DNA of 64,000 nucleotides. It comes from Nageia nagi (taxonomy: Eukaryota; Pinophyta). Both the position numbers and the translations under genes were made by a program. Positions 45,300 through 57,374 of this stretch are shown here, piece by piece. The notes under the pieces are model-generated. The model worked only from the letters and a program-made list of their open reading frames with translations, searched no databases and was not told the origin of the DNA. The stretch spans positions 39,494,001 to 39,558,000 of the forward strand of contig JBITNC010000001.1 of the NCBI GenBank assembly GCA_050084985.1, given 5' to 3'. Position 1 is the stretch's first letter, and every line of letters starts with the position of its first letter.

Positions 45300-47621
45300 T
45301 GTAGACACTTAAAATAAACCCTATTTTTAATTTAATAAATAAATAAATAAAACAAGTATTTTTCCAATATATATCACATTAAAATAATTATTGATTAAGA
45401 TTGTGTAATATATATGCACCATGAACAATCTTAACCAAAGTAAATCAAGAACATACTATGGGGATAGTCTAATTTTCAGAGAAAGCCAGTTTAGGAAAGG
45501 AAATAAAATAGGATAGATTGCAGATGATATGGCTTCTTGATAACTATGATCTGATCTCTTACTAGTCTCATCTTTACATTTTGAAATGCTCCACTTACCA
45601 GCTCTAGTTATTTGGTCATTCCTTGATGACATCATCACTTCTGGGACTCAGTTTCATTCAAAAATGTGAACATCATTCTCCCTGTGATGTCATTATATTC
45701 ATACTTCTAGAATGCTCTACTTACCAACTCTGGCTATTTAGTCATTCCTTGATGATGTCATCACTTCTGGGACCCAGTTTCATTCAAAAATGTGAACATC
45801 ATTCTCCCCATGACATCATCATCTTCATACTTCTGGAATGCTCTACTTACCAGCTCTGGCTATTTGGTCATTCCTTGATGATGTCATCACTTTTAGGACC
45901 CAATTTCATTCAAAAATGTGAACATTGTTCTCCCCATGATGTCATCATCTTTACATTCTAGAATGCTCTACTTATTGGCTCCAGATATTTGGTCATTCAT
46001 TGGTGACATCATCACTATCGGGACCTGATTTCATTCAAAAATGTGAACATCATTCTCCCTGTGATGTCATCATCTCTACATTCTGGAATGCTATACTTAC
46101 CGGCTCTGGCTATTTGATAACTCCTTAATGATGTCATCACTTCCAGGACCCGGTTTCATTCAAAAATGTGAACATCATTCTCCCGTGACATCATCATCTC
46201 TACATTCCAGAATGCTCTACTCACCAGCTTCGACTATTTGGTCACTCTTTGCTGACCTCATCATCTCTGGAACCTGGGCCTTTCTATAATTGAGCTTTAT
46301 CATTTCCTTCCAAAATGCTTTACTCACCAGCTCCAGATATTTGGTCACTCCTTACTGACCTCATCATCTCCAAAACCTAGTCTTTACCAAAATGAGACTA
46401 TCTTATCCTCTGTGACATCATCATTTTATTTCAGAACACTTTACTTCTAGAACATTTAATTTATGGGCTCCAGCTTCTTTGATTATATCTTGCTAACCTT
46501 ACTTCTTCCGGAACCCAGGCTTTTCCATAACTGAGCTTTATACTTTCTTTTGTGACATCATCTTATTTTGAAATGCTTTATCTACTGACTCTGACCTATT
46601 TTGTTTGTTCCAAAAAAACTCCCGGGATCTTAAAATGAACTCATGATTGCAAGTAAAGTACACTGGGGCTTCAATAAAGAATTTATTATATTATTGGATC
46701 AACCTTTTCGAACATATATAAAACAATTGGTCTTATGACCCTTGTCATTAAAAATGACCATAGAGCAACCATTCTAATGTTAATATATATAATCGCTAAA
46801 AAACTGGTGACGATCCATGAACAGTTGAACAACAAACAAATCTAAGCCTGGAATAGCCTAGTATGTACAATTTGTAATCATGAATACAGATGGAAGATAA
46901 CAACACCTCAAAATTTAGTTTGAGAGGTTACTTGAAATCTTGGGATGCCAAAAAAATGGATAACAAACCTTGAAGCTTATAAATTGAAGCTTGGTATGTG
47001 AAAAGGGGACCCAATTTTACTGCAGCGAAGCTCTACCGAAATCAAATCAGGAGATTATTAGCAGAAGTTGTAAGTTCGATTAATAGCAAATCTCATATCA
47101 ACTAAATTTCCATACTATGTTATTCATTTGTTGATTAATATGTATGAACAGGTATGCTTTTGATGCTTCATTCATTTTCTGTGTGCATGGTCAATACAGA
47201 AAAAGAACGATGGAAGTAAGTGTGAAAGAGAACAATAAGGAATAGACAAAGACACTTCAAAATTCTGTGAAGATTACTCTAGTGCATAGAGAGCCGATCA
47301 TCGATGATTCAAATATTGATCGAGGTGATTCTACAGATCGATAACAAAGGCTAAAGGTTCACAACGAATACAATGATGATGTAGAGAATGTAGAGTTGTG
47401 CTTCAATCATTACCGATCTTAATGATTGTTACCGATTCATAACGATCACTATCAATGCTGATTACAACCAGATCAATAAAACTCGCTTTTTGAATTCAAA
47501 TACTTTAGAATATAATATCATTTTTATTATTGATGTGTATTGTCGAATATGTTCATGATTAATTATGTTGAATGATTTATCTTTCTAAATTGCATTTTAG
47601 GTTCATAATTTGATATACACA
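45300..47621 (+). repeat. 3' LTR of the Tat element
   Basis: 2322 bp, TGTAGACAC..GATATACACA, with the 125-bp array at 45590-46560. It is followed directly by the AATAC duplication and the rest of the B-right 5' LTR. Confidence 0.93.
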
Positions 47622-48358
47622 AATACACACCTAGAATATTTAATTTAATGATATCAATGTTTATCTTGAATATAATCATAATATCAATAATTATCTTGAA
47701 TACCGTTATGTATGGTGGACTAACCTTGTTTATGTAGGTACACATCAACCTAAGGAGTAGGTCATATTATTATCTATATAAATAGGGATCTAATAGTAAG
47801 TCCACATCAAGGAGATACATGATCTCATATCTGGTCTTGGTGGTGGCAATCCTTTAGGTGTCTCTTGATGTTATCATTCAAGGCTGTGATTTGTGTACTT
47901 CCTTATGCGAGTTGTTTTGATATTGATGATTTATTTGGATATCACATCTTTGATTAAAACATCTATATCAAATTATTTAATTGATCTAAAAGTAAATAAT
48001 ACTTTGATGAGGATTGCCAGCATTCCTTATTCATGCTAAATACATCATCAATGCTCCTTCTATACAACATATAGACCACCACGGTCCTTTTTTCATGGCA
48101 TTTTAGGTTATAGCTTCTAGAGAAAGATTTCTCTATCATCCTCATATTAAACATATCATTGTTCTTTGGTGTCAATTATGCTTCATAAGGTAAGTATACA
48201 AATCATAGTTCTTAATTGGTATTGTCATCATAATTCTAGAGTGGCTATCTTCTTCATCTATTTATTTGTATGGTCTAAAGTACTATCCATAGCTTGAAAT
48301 AGGTATTTTGGGTTTTGTAATTGTTTATTTATTTGCATTCTCAAAATATTTGTTAACA
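47622..48358 (+). repeat. 5' LTR of B-right, remaining 737 bp
   Basis: Continues the LTR after the Tat insertion, from AATACACACCTAG. It matches 54130-54868. The TATA box TATATAAATAG is at about 47776-47786. It ends TGTTAACA. Confidence 0.9.
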
Positions 48359-48360
48359 TT

Positions 48361-48378
48361 TGATGAACCTGATGTGAA
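48361..48378 (+). other. Degenerate tRNA-Trp primer-binding site of B-right
   Basis: TGATGAACCTGATGTGAA, which differs from the family-A site only by G-to-A and C-to-T changes. Confidence 0.65.
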
Positions 48379-48379
48379 T

Positions 48380-50445
48380 CTTTAACTTTTGAAAATTGAG
48401 CAATTCATTAGATCTTTTACCATTCAATCAATCAAAACTTGAACCAATTAAAAGAAAAAGAAAATCATGGAAAGGTGTAACATCAATAAGGAAAAGTGCT
48501 AGGTTAAATTAAGATAGTGTCCCTTTGGCTATCGAAACCAATTTTTTTAATGATGAATCTTATCTTGGAGATTTAAAAGATAATGATAAACCTAGTAAAA
48601 TATCCATAAATATAATATATGATGAATCTTATCTTGGGTACTCAAAAGATAATGAGAGCCTTGAAGAAGAAATAATCCAACCTTTTGAAAATAAATTTCA
48701 AATAGTCCTTTATTGATATAAAAAATCTAATAATCTAAATTTAATGAAAGATAAATTAAGGTTAGTGCAAGAATTCATAAAGTTCCCCATGATATTCTAT
48801 AGGTTTGCTAAAGATCCTACCATATCTCATTCATTTCATATCATTTATGAATTTTTGACCGAAAATGGTTCTAGGTCACCTTCTAGGATATTGCTAGTTA
48901 AGCCGCACCTCTTGATGTACATCTTAACAAGTCAATATAGGACCATCTATAGTCTAAATCCTTTTGAAATGGATCACTTAATAGCCCATTTTTCCTATAG
49001 AAATTCATGTTAATTTTTGTATGCTTTGTCCTTCCATCCTTGATCCAAATTTTCATCAATCTACATTGTCCTTAACACTTGTGAAAAATTTAAAAAGTCA
49101 TGAATCAATAACACTAGAAGAAGCTAATTATGAGCATTCAGATGATGAGATGGTTGAATTCAATGATAGTCAAATAATGAAATAGAAATAGAATTTGAAA
49201 TTGATTTTGTAACACAAGGACTTATCAATGCTTACCCTTACTAGTCAAATAGACAAAAAGAAATTAAATAGATGGAAGTAAGGAAAATAATAGGCACATA
49301 ATCTTATCAAAAAGCTCAAATATGTGTAAGATAGGTAATCATAAGAGAGTTAAATAATCAAATAATTCAAGAATATAGAGATCAAAATGGGAGATTCACT
49401 CCTGAGACACCTAAATATCAGGATGAGGAAGAAATTGATAAACCTAATCCCCTAGAGAAAAATAATAACAATGAAACTATGCAAAATGAAAAGGAAAAAT
49501 CAAAGAAAAGAATGGCACAATTGAAAGAAATGGTTGAATAATTAAAGAGGCTAATTTTATTAAGTAAAGAAAAGGAAGGTGAACAGTTAAAAGAAAGGCA
49601 TCCCTTTTGTGCAAAAATAAAAAGGAAAACATGGAAAGGGTAAGACATAGATTTTTGCAAATATAATGGCATTAGCAATCCAAGGATACATATCACAATC
49701 TTTGAAGAAGCAGCTTGTAGTTATCAACATGATAAAGATATGTTAGCAAGATTATTTCAACTTAATTTAGGGAAGGAATCTTTTAAATGGTTTTATAGTC
49801 TTGAAAATCAAAGTATCACCAACTATGAGCAATTAAAATAAGAATTTATAAATCAATATCAACATAATATAAAAAAAATCAACCTTTATCGATTTAGCCA
49901 GAATGAGACAAGGTGAGAACCAATCATTTGAGGAATTTGTAAAAGTATGGAAGAAAATAGCCACATTTATAAATTTAAATGAAAAAGAGCTAAAGCATAT
50001 GTTAATAAAATCCCTTAGAGGTGAGATGATATTAGAATTTTTCAACTATCTGGAGCAACCCCTCTCTAAGATGATTATGTCAATGATTCGAAAAGAGAAG
50101 CACCTAGTAAAAATTTGTTATTAGAAATTTAGAAGAGAATGAAAGAAACCATAAACTATGAAAATGATAGCAATAGTTACAATGGTGAAATAAATGTCTT
50201 TTCCATCTAAGCATAAAACCCTTAGAGTATACACCAAAATTACAGAAGATCATGATGAGTTGTTACAATCATTACTTCAACAGGATTTGATTCAAATACC
50301 ACCCATGAGTCAAAAAGTCACTAAAACTATAGGTGGATTTTGTAGGTATCATATAATTCATGGATACAAAACATGTGAATGTAAAAAGTTCAAATATGTT
50401 GTCCAAGACTTGATAGATAAAAAAATGATATCATTCAAAAAATAA
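48380..50445 (+). pseudogene. Family-B gag, B-right copy, decayed
   Basis: The plus-strand partner of the B-left gag. It has KRKRKSWKGVTSIRKSARL near 48450, acidic DESYLGDLKDND repeats (48555-48660), an acidic segment near 49110-49200, and capsid remnants at 49640-50120 including GENQSFEEFVKVWKKIATFI. The knuckle-like CRYHIIHGYKTCEC with VVQDLIDKKMI lies at 50340-50430; the second His (GH in B-left) is Tyr here. There are many stops. The N-terminal part before the capsid is longer than in family A. Confidence 0.75.
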
Positions 50446-50896
50446 GAAGATAAGAAAAAGACTCTTATACATGTAGATAATGAGAAATTATAGATTTACA
50501 AGAACCCCATGCCACAACACAATATAGAAATATTGTATACACAATATAATATGATGAAAAAATCCATTATCATAGGGGCATAACAAGGAAAATATTAAAA
50601 TGAAGCCAACATTAGTGGGGCCACAATGCCCTTTGGTTATGTCATTTAGTAAACATGCATGATTATACTAACACTAAAAAACTAATAGTAGGATACATGA
50701 AATAATTAGTGTCATAAAATAGACAAGTTGGGATCATTTTGATGTCATATTAGGAGCATTGGTGCTCTATTTTTATCAAGAATGGACCAACTATAGTCCT
50801 CTTTTGTAGCTAGATTTTGTCAAACTAAAAAATTAATGCATATAAAATGGAAATCACATATCACTATTGCATGAATTTACAATTAATATATATATT

Positions 50897-50935
<39 letters not shown>

Positions 50936-50961
50936 TATATATAGATAAAAATAATTTGTAC
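50446..50961. other. B-right spacer with TA microsatellite replacing PMD exon 3
   Basis: After the gag tail (to about 50560) comes AT-rich sequence and a TA-rich run (50887-50945) directly next to the PMD exon-2 donor. No coiled-coil exon 3 can be read, unlike 6142-6437 and 24901-25195. One eroded near-palindrome pair is at 50755-50805. Confidence 0.6.
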
Positions 50962-52792
50962 CATCATCATCCTCCTCATCTTCGAACACATTCATGTCTC
51001 TCTCTATGTCAGACTCATATTTGTCCTGGTATGGGTTAGTCTCCTCATTGTCATTATGATTAGCATCTAGTGTCTTATCACATGTGTTTTCCATATCATG
51101 TGAGCCACATACTAACTATATGTACCTTATGCTCCATCTTGTTAGTGTCTCATCTATGTCAGCTACATCTCCCTCATCCTTGAGTTGGTCTACGTCATTT
51201 ATTCCTAGATGGTGAGTAGTATGTCCTTATTACCAATCCATGTAGTCCTCAGTATGCTCAAGACCATCTATGTCTAGGTCATCCTCAAATTTTGAGTCCT
51301 TGCTAGGGCATGTTCACTTGGAATCCCAATTTAGCACTAGCTCATAGTCCTTTGGTAGATCCCTACTATGGTAGTAGCATACTACTATCTTGCAATCATT
51401 TGGTATCCCTTGCTATATCTTGAACTATCAAAGTACTTACTCTAGCTTGTATGGCTCAATGAATTCCTTGAATGCCTAGATATATGTTGAGTGTCTCACC
51501 TAAGATAGATCATGCATGTCCTTGATCCACTCTAGGGCATATCTTTAGGGATGCTAGTATACCTATGACTCCTAGAGTTTGTTGAATCATATACTCCATC
51601 CCTCTAGGTTGATGTTAGGAAAGTTAGGACCATGTTTAGTTACCCACTACTACCATGTGGGCATGTCATTAGGTAGATCTAGTGGTAAAGAGGCTGATCT
51701 AGATATACCTATGTGATCATAGGCCCATACTTGTAGTATCATGGAGTGAGCCACCTATCTCCCTCCTCTCACTATGTCAACATATGCATGCAAATCATGG
51801 TATAGCTATGCCAAAATAGCTAGGCATCATGCATATCGCTACTCATGTTGGACCATGTCCATGATAATAGGCACCATATCCATAGGAAATGTCTTGCTAC
51901 TCTTATTTGGATAGATAATAGCATCTAGTAGGTAAGTAATAAGGAGCCTCAATCATAGGTCAACTCATGTTGGAGGATCCTTTGGTGCATATCTTATTAA
52001 GGAAACTCCCCTCTTTCTATGATTCACCTCATCTGAGCCTATGAGCCATGTAGCCCACTCTTTTTCTCATTCCATGCTAGGAATGATGACCATGTTCACC
52101 AGCTTACCATAGATAGGCAACCTAGTGATCTTATAGATATCCTTGAGAGTCACTATAATCTACCCAATAGGTAAGTGAAAGGTGTTGGAATTAGGATCCC
52201 ACCTCTCCATCAAAACTATCAAAATATCTTGATCATGATAAATGTAATTAGCAAAGGTTAAATAGCTCAAGGAAATAGCCTTGAGTGTGCTCTAGCTCTC
52301 ATCCAACTAGGGCCATTATTGAGCAATTGTAAAAGTAGTACTCTTTTTGGAAACCCTCATGTAATAGCTATGATCTTGGCAAAAACACCCAAAAAGTAAT
52401 ATTAGTTTCAATTATTAATGCATTTTTGAATTTTATAGAGTAGTAAAAGAGGACCACCCATGGTCTAAACTACAGTAAAAGAGAACCACCCATGATCTAA
52501 ACTAGGGTAGAAGGAACCACTAATAGTCCTCTTCTTATACAGAAAAATGACAAAATTTCTTGAGCAAGGTCGTATAGAAAATGACAACCTAATCATAGAG
52601 GCAAAAAATTGAAAAATGGTGTAAAAGTTAAAAATCAAATCAAAGGTATTCTAATGGGTAAAACCTTAGGAATAGAATACCAAACTTACAAGAAAACTAA
52701 GATAATTAAAGATGATTTACTTGATGAGTAGCAAGAGAGTTCATCACTAAAGTAGCTCTGTGTCCCTCTTAGCATGTAATCTGTAAAGCCAT
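50962..52792 (-). pseudogene. Plant mobile domain gene, B-right copy, exons 1 and 2 only, heavily decayed
   Basis: Exon 1 is 52792-52721 with the ATG and GT donor kept. Intron 52720-52375 follows, and exon 2 runs 52374-50962 and ends at a GT donor. The acidic C terminus is still readable (DANHNDNEETNPYQDKYE, near 51060-51000). The domain core matches A-inner by eye around 51900-52250. Exon 3 is missing. It is antisense to its carrier, like the family-A copies. Confidence 0.75.
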
Positions 52793-53180
52793 GATAGGGA
52801 GATGTGAAAAATAAGCAAAGGAAAATCACAAGATGATAGTAGTAGAATCAAGAATAAGCACTCACCTTACAGGTTCTCAAAACTCCTAAGCACTCTCCAC
52901 TCAAAAAATACAAGCAAGTGATAATGAAAGGGGGGTCAACCCTCTTTTATAAGATTTGAAGAGCACATATCCCTAGATAGTCTTGATTTGCATACCTATG
53001 AATTACAAATAGGTAAATATAATAGTCAATCAAAATTAGTAAGAAATACACCATTATTTAGGTTTTTCAATTTTCAAAAATTCCTTAAGAAAAGGATTAC
53101 CCATGGCCTTCTTCTATCATGCATTAAGGACCACTAACAGTGTGCTTCTATCAAAATAGATCTCTTGTGTTCTTTATTTT
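52793..53180 (-). promoter_or_regulatory. PMD promoter region of B-right
   Basis: Minus-strand TATAAAAG is kept at 52944-52951 despite general decay. Eroded dyad motifs (GATTACCCATGGCC, GGACCACTAACAGTG) lie at 53095-53145. Confidence 0.5.
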
Positions 53181-53269
53181 GTTAGATTGAACATCGTAAT
53201 TTGCTAGACATGACAAAGAATTATCTATATGGCTATATCTTAGATCATATTTTGTTATATGCCTCTTGG

Positions 53270-53690
53270 CATAGAAGTTTAGTTTCCACATCAATAGCAT
53301 GGTTTGTCAGCATAAAGTTTTAGGCTTTATCACATATTATCATGCCTCTTGGTGTAGAATTTCAGCTCTCATCATCATATCATGCCTCTTGCAATAGAAT
53401 TTTAGCTCTCATTATCATATCATGCCTCTTAGCATAGAGTTTCAGCTCTCATGATCATATTATTCCTCTTGGTGTAGAGTTTTAGCTCTCATCATCATAT
53501 TATACCTCTTAGCATAGAGTTTTAGCTCCCATCATCATATTATGCCTCTTGGTGTAGTGTTTCAACTCTCATCATCATATTATTCCTCTTCATGTAGAGT
53601 TTTAGCTCTCATCATCATATCATGCCTCTTGGCATAGAGTTTTAGCTCTCATATTATCATGCCTCTTGGCATGGAATTGAGCTCCCATTC
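53270..53690. repeat. Tier-2 tandem repeat of B-right (about 40-bp unit)
   Basis: About ten units of ATCATATCATGCCTCTTGGC plus ATAGAGTTTTAGCTCTC. It occupies the same place as the family-A tier-2 arrays, with a related but distinct unit. No tier-1 array is present. Confidence 0.85.
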
Positions 53691-53699
53691 TACTATAGT

Positions 53700-53845
53700 A
53701 TGTTATTCACTTGTGTTGTCATGTGTGGTCATGTATTGTCATGTGTGGTTATGTGTTGTAATGTGTGGTCATGTGTGGTCATGTGTGTTCATGTGTCATC
53801 ATGTGCGGTCATGTGTCATCATGTGTGGTCATGTGTTGTCAGTAT
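53700..53845. repeat. Tier-3 repeat of B-right (about 13-bp unit)
   Basis: Run of TCATGTGTGGTCATGTGTTG-type units. Confidence 0.8.
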
Positions 53846-54078
53846 CATGACAAGGGGTAGATTGAAAATTATCACCATAAGGAGTTTTCTCAACCCATAT
53901 ATAGCTTTTACAAGTTTTTATATATTACAATCTTTGTTGGAATTCAGATTGATTAGTGTTGGTATTATGCTTATCAATTCCTTTTAATACTTCATTACTA
54001 TGACATCTTGATTGGTACTTCAAATGAAAAATATCAATACACCTAGTGATATCAATTTCTCATCCAAAGTGGGGCATC
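53846..54078 (+). other. B-right 3' end with polypurine tract (54066-54078)
   Basis: The short non-repetitive end is followed by AAAGTGGGGCATC, identical to the family-A tract. Confidence 0.75.
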
Positions 54079-54868
54079 TATTATCGCATAAAATTTATTT
54101 ATGCATTTAAATAAATACATTTTCTTGCACTAATACACACCTATAATATTTAATTTAATGATATCAATGTTTATCTTGAATATAATCATAATATCAATAA
54201 TTATCTTGAATATTGTTATGTATGGTGGACTAACCCTATTTATGTAGGTACACATCAACCTAAGTAGTAGGTCATATTATTATATATAAATAGGGATCTA
54301 ATAGTAAGTCCACATCAAGGAGATACATGATCCCATATCTAGTCTTGGTGGTGGCAATCCTTTAGGTGTCTCTTAATGCTACTATTCAAGGCTATGGTTT
54401 GTGTAGTTCCTCATACGAGCTATTCTAACATTGATGATTTATCTGGATATCACATCGCCTAATTGAAACATCTGTATCAAATTAATAACTTGATCTAAAA
54501 TCAAAGAATACTATAATGAGGACTACCAATACTCCTTATTTATGCTAAATACATGACCAACACTCATTTTGTACAACATATAGACTCCCTATTGTCCTTT
54601 TTTCATAGCATTTTAAGTTATAACTTCTGGAGTAGGATTTCTCTATCATCTTTATATCAAACATATCATCATTATTTGGTGTCAAGTATGCTTTATAAGG
54701 TAATTATACAAATCATAATTCTTGATTGGCATTATCATCATAATTCTAAAGTGGTTATCTTCTTCATCTATTTATCTGTATGGTCTAAATTGCTATCCAT
54801 AGCTCAAAATAGGTATTTTGGGTTTTGTAATTGTTTATTTATTTACATTCTCAAAATATTTGTAAATA
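54079..54868 (+). repeat. 3' LTR of B-right
   Basis: 790 bp. Both terminal dinucleotides are mutated (TA..TA for TG..CA). It is followed by ATGAT, the target duplication, and then R2 sequence ATTACCCATT as in R1 GTTACCCATT. Confidence 0.9.
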
Positions 54869-55120
54869 ATGATATTACCCATTCAGCTATTAAAATTTAG
54901 AACCATTAAAATTAATTCCCATAGATATATATGTATACCCCTTAAAAGACTCATTATAGATTAAAGAGATAGTCTGATTCCAAATTTCTTATTTAAATTT
55001 TATTAGTACGGTGCCTTATCCATCATGAAAGGTGAAAAATATAAGAAAAAATATAGATATATCAAAAGAGATAAAAAGGTTTAGAGTGTAGGAAAGAAAG
55101 GGATATTATTTAACTTGAGG
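54869..55120. repeat. Duplicated segment R2, last piece
   Basis: Resumes R1 at about 20697 (TTACCCATT, TAGAATTTAGAACAAT-like) and runs to about 55110, including TGCCTTATCCATCATGAAAG. Confidence 0.65.
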
Positions 55121-55540
55121 CCAACCTAAGCTTCTAACAATTCTACTAAAACCTGGAGGAAGGACTCCTTGCTCATATCAATCCCTATAATACAACATTT
55201 ATCATTTAGCTTCAAGAGAGAAGAGGCTATAGTCATAAATATTTTATTCATTTTACCATGGATAATAGAAAATATATAAATAATGTAACCATCTAATCCA
55301 TTCAAATACTACATGAAGAAATAAATATACAAGTGCTACCATGATTAGTTTGAGCTAGAGCAATAGATATTTCATTACTTATGTGCAAATTCTATAAGAT
55401 CTAATCCCTTATTTTGCATTGATATGAGTTGTATATATAGATTTAGATTCAAAATATCTACTCTTGGCTATATGATTATGCTTATTTTGGTGTTTTCATT
55501 CTTGTTAAAAGAATCCGCACATAGGTCTCAATGCTAAAGA
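55121..55540. other. AT-rich stretch, nothing identified
   Basis: No frame, array or LTR end can be supported. Confidence 0.4.
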
Positions 55541-57310
55541 TGTTAGGAAGTGCTAGATGTATGTGAAATGCTATGCTAGGAAGAGTGTTGTATATATGAG
55601 AAGTGTTCAAACAATTGTTTCAAGGTATGTACATGGTATACCAAGTGTATAAGAGGAGGAAAACATATTTATCAAGTATATAAGAGAAGGAACATATTGT
55701 GTTAGAGTTACAATAGTATTTATTGGAAAGATTTTGTTGGAGTTCTATCCAAATCAAATAAGAAGTAAAATGGCCAAGTATAATGTATTATATTTTGTAG
55801 TAAAACTTGACCACTCTGATTCTATTGAATCTCTTTTAGAATTAAATAGGCTTATGCATTAATGAAGATTTAGTACTAGAAAGGAAGCTAAGGTTTTGGA
55901 TTGTAGGATTAACAAAGATCTAGTAACACATGCATGAATGAGGTTTATGTCAACTTCTACATGCATGATGAATATGGCCAAAAATGTTATGTAGATAAGT
56001 AGATTGCCAAAGTTAACAAATAGTACATTAGATGCAAGTAATATTCATATTTATGATTAACTTCATGGTGTAACAATCATGGATGTATCCTACATGTAAA
56101 AGGAGTGTGATGTAGTGGAAAATAATTAATACCATCTCTGATCAAGCTTAATATTTGAAATTGAGCATGGTAGTCAAGAGAGAAACTACCAAAATGTGAA
56201 TCTAGGGCCTACATGTAAATTGAGTATGGCCAAAAGTGTTATATAGAGTTTGAAGTAGGATATACAGAGATGCAATAGGTTATATGATAGATTATAGCCC
56301 TTGTGTGACAAGATCAAGAACTATGCTTTTGAAAGTAATCTTGTGTTGTGAGGTCAAGTCATATGCAATCAATAATGTTGTTATGCAAATGGGTACAAAA
56401 AGTGTTGTGTGAAGAGATTAAGTACTTATGTGGTGGTAAACTACATCATGTAGTGAAAATGTATGTTACACAATAGAGACCAAAAGATGTTATGCAAAAA
56501 CCCAATATGTTATGCAGATAGAGAAGGTGTTATGAAGTTATTAAAGCATTATGCATTGATAAAGGTGGTTATATGACATGAGATAAAATGATAACTAGGA
56601 AAACTAGAGGAAAACTTAGAAAGTAGCACATATCTCAATGAGATATAGAGATCGATGGTTGCATGTAATAAACAATGTATAATAAATGCATGTAGCCAAT
56701 GATATGTGGAGATTAAAATGCAACCAATAAGAAAAAAGTGTTTTAATGGAACTAGGATTTTGTAAAGTGACCAAATTGTAAAATTGGTTATAGTTGTAAG
56801 ATGAAGAGTGTGATTGCAGTGTGAAGAACTAAGTATATATATATGTAGAATAGTAGTATGTTGTGAGAATCATGAAGGTAAAAAAGTAGAAAAAAGCATA
56901 ATTGTAAAAACATTAATCATTAAGGATTCTATAAAAGAAAAGGCATTTCATATGTCACCTTTTATGATTGTAAAAGTCTAAGTGAGTGCTTAGTCTAATG
57001 TGGTAGTTACTTTATAGTGGTTGTTGCAAAAAGGGTTAGTAGGTGATAATCTTGATAGTGCATGCTATCTAATATTGTAAGAGGTCAACCATTCTTATTG
57101 GATTTGATTGGGAGATCAAACAATCCATTTGACATAGTGGTTTGTTTCCCACATTGACTATCCACTATAAATCTAGTTTTATGTGTTGAATGCTTTATGA
57201 ATGTATGCTTTAATTTCAAATTGATTAGTAGTTAGTTTATCTTTGAATAAGTCTAAAAATTTCAAAATACATTGATTCACCCCCCTCTTAGTGTCTGTAC
57301 TAGATCAACA
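55541..57310 (+). repeat. Probable 5' LTR of the Copia element
   Basis: Ends ...TAGATCAACA at 57310, just after TTCACCCCCCTCTTAGTGTC, a sequence often found before the Copia primer site. The start is a guess (TGTTAGGAAG at 55541), because no second LTR is available for comparison. Confidence 0.45.
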
Positions 57311-57325
57311 ATTCATATTAGAGCT
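57311..57325 (+). other. Degenerate primer-binding site of the Copia element (tRNA-iMet type)
   Basis: ATTCATATTAGAGCT against the usual TTGGTATCAGAGCT, with three transitions. Confidence 0.5.
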
Positions 57326-57374
57326 AGACTCCTATAAAGGTCTAATCAACTAAGGAGATTCAAGGAGTAGAATC

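Larger units (their letters stand above)
30201..47621 (+). mobile_element. Ty3/Gypsy LTR retrotransposon, Tat-like, 17.4 kb, nearly complete
   Basis: 2.3-kb LTRs, a long leader (32576-34277), then gag, protease, a G-patch-like part, reverse transcriptase, RNase H, a second RNase H, integrase, and a 3.1-kb 3' region ending in a polypurine tract (45283-45299). A second RNase H between the first and integrase is a known hallmark of the Tat clade. Several stops and frameshifts make this copy inactive, but every domain is readable. The first bases after the 5' LTR (ATCTGGCGCTAGAAGGAC) should be the primer site. I cannot name its tRNA with confidence. Confidence 0.93.
30143..54868 (+). mobile_element. 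Family-B gag/PMD LTR retrotransposon (B-right), split by the Tat element
   Basis: The 5' LTR begins at 30143 (TGTTATCACATAAAA), is interrupted after 30200 and resumes at 47622-48358. A degenerate primer site, decayed gag (48380-50445), decayed antisense PMD (50962-52792), repeats (53270-53845), polypurine tract and 3' LTR (54079-54868) follow. ATGAT duplications flank it (30138-30142, 54869-54873), and the R1 copy shows the empty site. Without the insertion it is about 7.3 kb. It has no pol and is much older than A-inner. Confidence 0.9.

Noticed and set aside
45623-45961. 112-codon frame in the Tat 3' LTR
   Set aside because: It is produced by the 125-bp minisatellite and is not shared in frame by the other LTR.
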